A DNA stretch of 34,845 nucleotides from Opitutia bacterium (GTDB taxonomy: Bacteria; Verrucomicrobiota; Verrucomicrobiia; Opitutales; JABJCN01), in NCBI GenBank assembly GCA_018668635.1, contig JABJCN010000143.1, positions 1 to 34,845 of the forward strand, written 5' to 3'. Each line of letters begins with the position of its first letter. Positions within the stretch are counted from its first letter, which is position 1. The notes beneath the pieces are model-generated. The model was not told the DNA's origin. It did not search any database and was given only the letters and a program-made list of their open reading frames with translations. A program made the position numbers and the translations under genes. Of the stretch, positions 32,101 through 34,845 are shown piece by piece.

Positions 32101-34845
32101 CAAGCTCCGGCCGTAATGGACCCGGGTCCTGCACGGGTGTTGTCATCCCGGTGTCTGCGACTGCCGACACCAAACCAGGCATCGCCATCGGAACGAATCT
32201 TGATGTACCAACCCTTGCCCGTCTTGATGTCTCCACCGCTGGCGTTCTTGTCATTATGCATCTTGGCAACAAGGATATCATTGGCAAGTGCAGTCGGTTT
32301 GAACCACATGGATGCAGTCATTTCGTTTTCGCCGCCAATTGTCTTGGCACCAATAACACGGTCATCGGAACCATCGAAGTCGAGGGCCTTGCCGAACTTG
32401 CCATCCACCCAGTCGGAATTTGCCATATCGGTCAATGTCCCGTTGTTGCCGGTGATGGGATCCGGCGCATTGGTGCCGGTTGTTTCATCGAACTTCCAGT
32501 GTATCGTCAGACCCTCGGTAACCGTCGGGCTGATAAGGGTATTACCAGTTATCTTCAGCACATCCTCGTTCTTGCTGTAGTAGGAGACGGCAGAGCCGGC
32601 ACTGGAAGTGGCGGTGAGGGCGAAATCATCGTCACCATACTTCTTGCTGCCGAATTCCTGGTCAAACGTGATGTTCTGCAGACCCTGGCGAATGCGGAAG
32701 AAATATTTCCTTGAGTCAGAACCGGATGAATTGGAAGCCTTGATGGTGGCCTCGAAATCACCGGTCTTGGTCGGCGCGCCGGAAATCTTGCCAGCGTTAT
32801 TAATCGTTAAACCGTTAGGAAGAGCACCGGCACTAACCTCAAAGGCTGTCGGGCCCTTAATGGCCTGTACCTGATACTCAAAGGCATTTCCAAAGTAACC
32901 AACAATCTTGTTTACGAAGGCGCCGGAAAGCACATTCACCTCATCAGCACTGATCGAACGGTTGTATATCCGGATGTCATCAAGGAATGTATTCGAATGA
33001 TTTCCGATACTCGGTGCATTTCCGGCATTTCCGGAATTATCACGGGCACCAAATACCAACTGTGATCCGGTGGCCTTTATACTGCCACCACGATTTTCCT
33101 CCTGCACCTTGTTCCCGTCAATGTAGAAACGGCGTTTTCCGCCACCAAAGGTAGCAGCAATATGGTGCCATTCATTATCCTTAAGAGGTGCGGATGATGT
33201 GTACCAATCATCATTTCCGGGTCCACGCATGGTAAAGCAGATATTACTATCGTTGTTCCTGCGCCGGATCTGCCAACCCTGATGGTCACCCCGTTTAGAG
33301 ATGAAAGGCTCCCAATTGCCATCGGGCATTTCCTTCGACCAGAAACTGACAGTGAGTGCGGACCCGGTGTCAAAGGTGGTCTGTGAACCAGCAACGTGGC
33401 TATTGGGGTCTCCATCATCATCAACTGTGATGTATTTGTTGCCATTCAAGTTCACTGCCTTGCCACTCCCGGATGGAGTTTCCTCGACGAATGCAGCCCC
33501 GTTGTTGACGCCGTGCATATTGTTGCCGGAAGTATCTTTGGCGGTACCATCATCGAACAACCACTCGCCGAGCAATCCATCGGTGGATGGCTTATCGAAG
33601 TCCTCAACACCCAGTGCCATGACCAGTTTCGGGCTGTTGTCGAAGCTTGGTGCCTCCTCCTTGTATGGATGACTCTTCTTAAGAGAATCTGTTGCACCCC
33701 ACTTGTGGGCAAGGTACCCCTCAACCTTGAGATGGTCTTGAAGTGCCAGTTTCTTGCTGTATATAAGGACTTCATGGATTTCACCCCCGAAGTTCTTGGT
33801 AGTGACAGCAGCATCCTTACCAATCTTGATATTCTTCAGGGTGGCGCCAACCTGCTGTAGACTGGAAATGGTGAGTCCGTAAGGTGTCGCCCCTGAGGAT
33901 GCGATCTCTCCGGTGGCCTCGTCGATGACAATGCCTCCGTCTGCACCGCTTTCAACCTTGCGCTGGTGTACCACATAGATGGATGAGTCACCGCCATCTT
34001 CAGCAAGTGCACCCATGACGAAGAGAAAATCTCCATTACCGTCAAAGCGGATGCCGGCCTTGGTTCCTGCCTGGTTGCTCATGTAAATCGGCTTGGCGGA
34101 GGTGGTCGTCTGCTTGACCTCCTTGTTGTTGCCGGAGATATCGACCCATGCGGAGATGGGAGCCTCGTCTTCAAGAAGGTCCTCCTTGCCGTCACCATCA
34201 ACATCCGTGGCGTCCAGCCATAGGGCGAGACCGTCAACCGTCTGCGTATTTAGCAGGGTATTGGTGGCGGTGAAACTCTTGGCTGCACCGGCCCAGGCAC
34301 TGCCTGATGAATTGGTGACCTGGCCACGATAGAAGTACTTGGTGCCGTTGGTGAGGTTGGTAATCTTGCCAGAGGCATATGCGAACAGGTCGTGCTTCCC
34401 ATCAACTGTGACAACATTGTCCCAGGCTGAAACGGCATCTCCGCCGTCCTCGTCGCCCCAGAAAATCTTGGCACTTGGACTCTCACCACCGGTCTCGAGG
34501 ATGATGATGCCACCCTTGAGGTCGCCTCCACCATCTCCGTATAGAGTGCTTACCTCAGCAGCGGTTAGTGCCTTGTCATAGATACGAAGGTCATCAACCT
34601 TTCCTGGCCAGTCATTGCCGGTATTGCGATCTGTGCCGAGCTTGAAGCGGTCGGGAGTACCCCAGGCACGTCCACGGCCACCGGCACTGGCGAACTCAGT
34701 GCCATTGTGGAAAATTTTCATGGTACTGGTAACACGATCCTTGGTAAATACCCAGTTCGCCCAACTGCCCTTGAGCCAGTTGATGTCCGGGGTTTTTTCC
34801 AGACGGTCATGTCCCCCGTTACCGCTGTCCCAATAGACACGTCCA
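26199..34845 (-). CDS. Giant surface protein with Ig-like, LamG and LWLDATD modules, 5' truncated
   Basis: At least 2881 residues; the frame stays open to the right edge and the first residues are the middle of a LamG domain, so the start is outside the window. Order from the N-terminus, in window positions: LamG (to 34530), fibronectin-III-like (34510-34260), LWLDATD module 1 (34245-33640), LamG (33590-32915), putative Ig (32890-32690), Ig-like with LamG inside (32690-31730, LamG about 32520-31870), MBG-like (31730-31490), Ig-like with LamG inside (31490-30570, LamG about 31325-30690), Ig-like (30570-30305), LWLDATD module 2 (30300-29610), five Ig-like (29610-28340), LWLDATD module 3 (28340-27570), three more Ig-like (27570-26730), and a C-terminal domain (26730-26199) with DPDGDGIPNFLEYAFGG and YTVETSDDMRNW. 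LamG and Ig-like domains suggest glycan or surface binding outside the cell. Confidence 0.9.
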   Translation of the reverse strand, partial: GRVYWDSGNGGHDRLEKTPDINWLKGSWANWVFTKDRVTSTMKIFHNGTEFASAGGRGRAWGTPDRFKLGTDRNTGNDWPGKVDDLRIYDKALTAAEVSTLYGDGGGDLKGGIIILETGGESPSAKIFWGDEDGGDAVSAWDNVVTVDGKHDLFAYASGKITNLTNGTKYFYRGQVTNSSGSAWAGAAKSFTATNTLLNTQTVDGLALWLDATDVDGDGKEDLLEDEAPISAWVDISGNNKEVKQTTTSAKPIYMSNQAGTKAGIRFDGNGDFLFVMGALAEDGGDSSIYVVHQRKVESGADGGIVIDEATGEIASSGATPYGLTISSLQQVGATLKNIKIGKDAAVTTKNFGGEIHEVLIYSKKLALQDHLKVEGYLAHKWGATDSLKKSHPYKEEAPSFDNSPKLVMALGVEDFDKPSTDGLLGEWLFDDGTAKDTSGNNMHGVNNGAAFVEETPSGSGKAVNLNGNKYITVDDDGDPNSHVAGSQTTFDTGSALTVSFWSKEMPDGNWEPFISKRGDHQGWQIRRRNNDSNICFTMRGPGNDDWYTSSAPLKDNEWHHIAATFGGGKRRFYIDGNKVQEENRGGSIKATGSQLVFGARDNSGNAGNAPSIGNHSNTFLDDIRIYNRSISADEVNVLSGAFVNKIVGYFGNAFEYQVQAIKGPTAFEVSAGALPNGLTINNAGKISGAPTKTGDFEATIKASNSSGSDSRKYFFRIRQGLQNITFDQEFGSKKYGDDDFALTATSSAGSAVSYYSKNEDVLKITGNTLISPTVTEGLTIHWKFDETTGTNAPDPITGNNGTLTDMANSDWVDGKFGKALDFDGSDDRVIGAKTIGGENEMTASMWFKPTALANDILVAKMHNDKNASGGDIKTGKGWYIKIRSDGDAWFGVGSRRHRDDNTRAGPGSITAGAWNHIAVSWKGRKATIFINGAPKASRTTSSGRSVGEDTEELWLARSQRWSTGDKYKGQIDDFRYYNRALSVDEVAILAGANSDYLTTYDGGKAEVIGSGTATLVAFAGATADLVASTPTERILNVGKSMLTVTADSYARKINVDNPALTVQYSGWVNGDDKTALIQEATLTTTAVKASDQGAYPIVPADAKADNYAFTYVNGTLTVDKRTEQVITFNQDFSNVKYGDTVELTASAGSNLPVSYTIDNANVAATVATRQFHMVGWWKLDETGGTTANDSSGNDRKLVLAGTDGSTNWKIAKFNNGLEFDGTNDYAVNFGNQGILGSEKRTVSLWIKGTSTGNDGAGLVGWGKDAAGAHFSVELSGGKIKVDYNGASKTGTTNVLDDKYHNVIVVYPKAGNVGSTKIYVDGSDDGGSSSGSATVNTQAASSLTIARQVKTKKYFKGILDDIRVYSGELKTDNDTDPKNEITAIYNSGSGDFNKIRVVGTGTVNITASQVGDVSYAPAVAVTKQFEIGKIDQSIAFNVLPEKSVGDFDFDPGGVAGSGLPIHYVSSNPLVASVTGDPGSEKIRIRGAGSTFITATQAGDATYNAATDVKQVLSVNYYNLFPDSIQGMQFWYDADDVNADRNPDSNADDSVISTWADRSGNNLNSIQGTVSKLVNYKRDALAGKGSISIANGKTLTLPNIQGTKMVFMVVKQDASQNAATKLLGGNINTTTANGKVSQGVTGAYEIESNVSSHQFNVITMRIGSGNQGFWVNGTFIGGDVKKAGPGTLNALGNGFVGEVAEIVGYTNALPNLTRMKIEGYLASKWGLLNNLGDDHPHKLSRPTFGGAQNIVFQPLPDKTPESAPFRLSAESSSGLGVTFKSGDVSIVTVSGDIVTVVAEGSVTITASQSGDANWFSATEATQTLKVTAKPRADQVITLDPLADKEIGNNAFELTGSSSSGLGLTYVSSNPAVATIDGKTVTIVGQGITVIRASQDGDRDWNPAQMVERELKVIKRSQTVTFNPLANINLSQGIFILSATSSAGLPVAFSVDKSSVATVQGNKLTLVAGGSAKVTATQGGDITYNPADPVSQTLTVLDDTLKPQTITFTQNLSGKKFGDAAFNLTASTDSGLPLSYSSSNPSIATLEGNTLSIKGAGTVTITVESSGGESNGKEWQAAVASKQMSIAKAAQTITFPAITDKAVGDLDFAPGANASSGLNVTYTSSNTAVAVVDGQKIKVKGGGTVTITAAQAGDDRYNAATSKTQSFSVTLSNLFADSYPGLLLWLDATDINADGYPDTIADFLGGGKINSWKDRSGKNMDSTQSAITRMPTYKANALNGKAAVEFSSSLLNLPNLGLNGSDNRSLFIVAKATKPGAFISFGTKEVAQQFSIGRDFQSEKYMLNAYGLGGQHVGATSVSNMSIIRTVLNGSAISDVVVGVNGTLENGRAKMVLDTKESGNNRIGANVDGLGGLSGQIAEILVLDSAVTDRMALKIEGYLAQKWGLRGSLATSHPYKSTSPTFGGNQSITFPSVGSPVVSDETIDLKAYSDSGLPIVYTSSNPAVLTVSGSTGTIKSGGSVVVTASQAGDKYYTKAADKTLSITISKEAQTIFFTELGNRNKSDPPFKLQGTTSSGLALTYQVISGPASIKAGTTDTIQLAGTEGTVAIKATQAGNNAYNAATPVTRSFTINNREQQSLSFKGKGEAGSGLRDIILGKRPFLLPLAGITGGKSGSDVVVEVTGGTAASGTKTKMVNIKGQNFLAIKSNMAGTLELTASQAGGTKFDPDQGKNVIYNAATSVTQTFEIKPPSKANFKLTMRDHDKYSIRLAKFQAKYASRTNPDTGFNYTNSEIINLFEGDEGDPDGDGIPNFLEYAFGGEGLDQDSDERKNMPKKKPLRRPKSGSASFQMTFIRRTSSSDSALTYTVETSDDMRNWTSSGISQVGSAVDEGGGMESVVFELDKAYTDSDAPRNQFLRLNVTSSE

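Noticed and set aside
1-34845. CRISPR array, prophage, insertion sequence or restriction-modification island
   Set aside because: No regularly spaced short repeats with unique spacers, no transposase, integrase, phage structural or methyltransferase genes were seen. Repeats present are coding repeats within proteins.

Overview
The window looks like chromosomal DNA of a free-living, probably aquatic bacterium of the PVC group, most likely Verrucomicrobiota. The grounds are protein families and style only: an ECF sigma factor of the Rhodopirellula/Verrucomicrobium type with its own membrane anti-sigma factor, proteins combining GYF_2 and TM2 domains, large exported LamG/Ig-like and VCBS/UnbV proteins, a kinase fused to an FGE-sulfatase domain, Verrucomicrobia-style C-terminal domains on two exported proteins, and start codons that mostly lack a Shine-Dalgarno sequence. 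There is no rRNA, intact tRNA, CRISPR, phage or IS element, so the genus cannot be named.

Left part (1-11000), mostly housekeeping and envelope genes in small units: the 3' part of a thrombospondin-3-repeat exported protein (+), a HAD phosphatase (-), two neighbouring GYF_2 membrane proteins (+), a Dabb protein (+), an M48 peptidase overlapping a YfcE-like phosphoesterase (-), an exported thioredoxin-domain protein (+), a CDP-alcohol phosphatidyltransferase (-), and a secretin-domain protein plus Tat-exported DUF3500-like protein (-).

Middle part (10995-21024), all on the + strand: a PQQ-like beta-propeller protein, a secreted subtilase, a membrane-anchored HEAT-repeat protein, an ECF-like sigma factor, an HDOD protein whose N-terminus looks like an anti-sigma domain, and a 1064-residue protein with two Ser/Thr kinase domains, a membrane helix, Ig-like segments and a C-terminal FGE-sulfatase domain. 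The subtilase, HEAT and HDOD genes share an upstream element GTAA-N17-NCGACC with identical spacing, so they may form a small regulon read by the sigma factor encoded among them (inference).

Right part (21124-34845): a translationally coupled ECF sigma/anti-sigma pair (-), a 1213-residue exported protein made of two copies of a seven-VCBS-repeats-plus-UnbV unit (+), and at least 2881 residues of a giant surface protein (-) that runs off the right edge. The giant protein is a chain of Ig-like modules, LamG domains and three copies of a module beginning LWLDATD. Two LamG domains sit inside Ig-like modules. One Ig-like module is 58/82 identical by hand count to the extracytoplasmic Ig-like module of the tandem kinase, which ties the signalling cluster to the surface protein. 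The most interesting reading is a surface-sensing and signalling locus in which kinase and adhesin share a module and two sigma factors provide transcriptional outputs. That functional link is inference.
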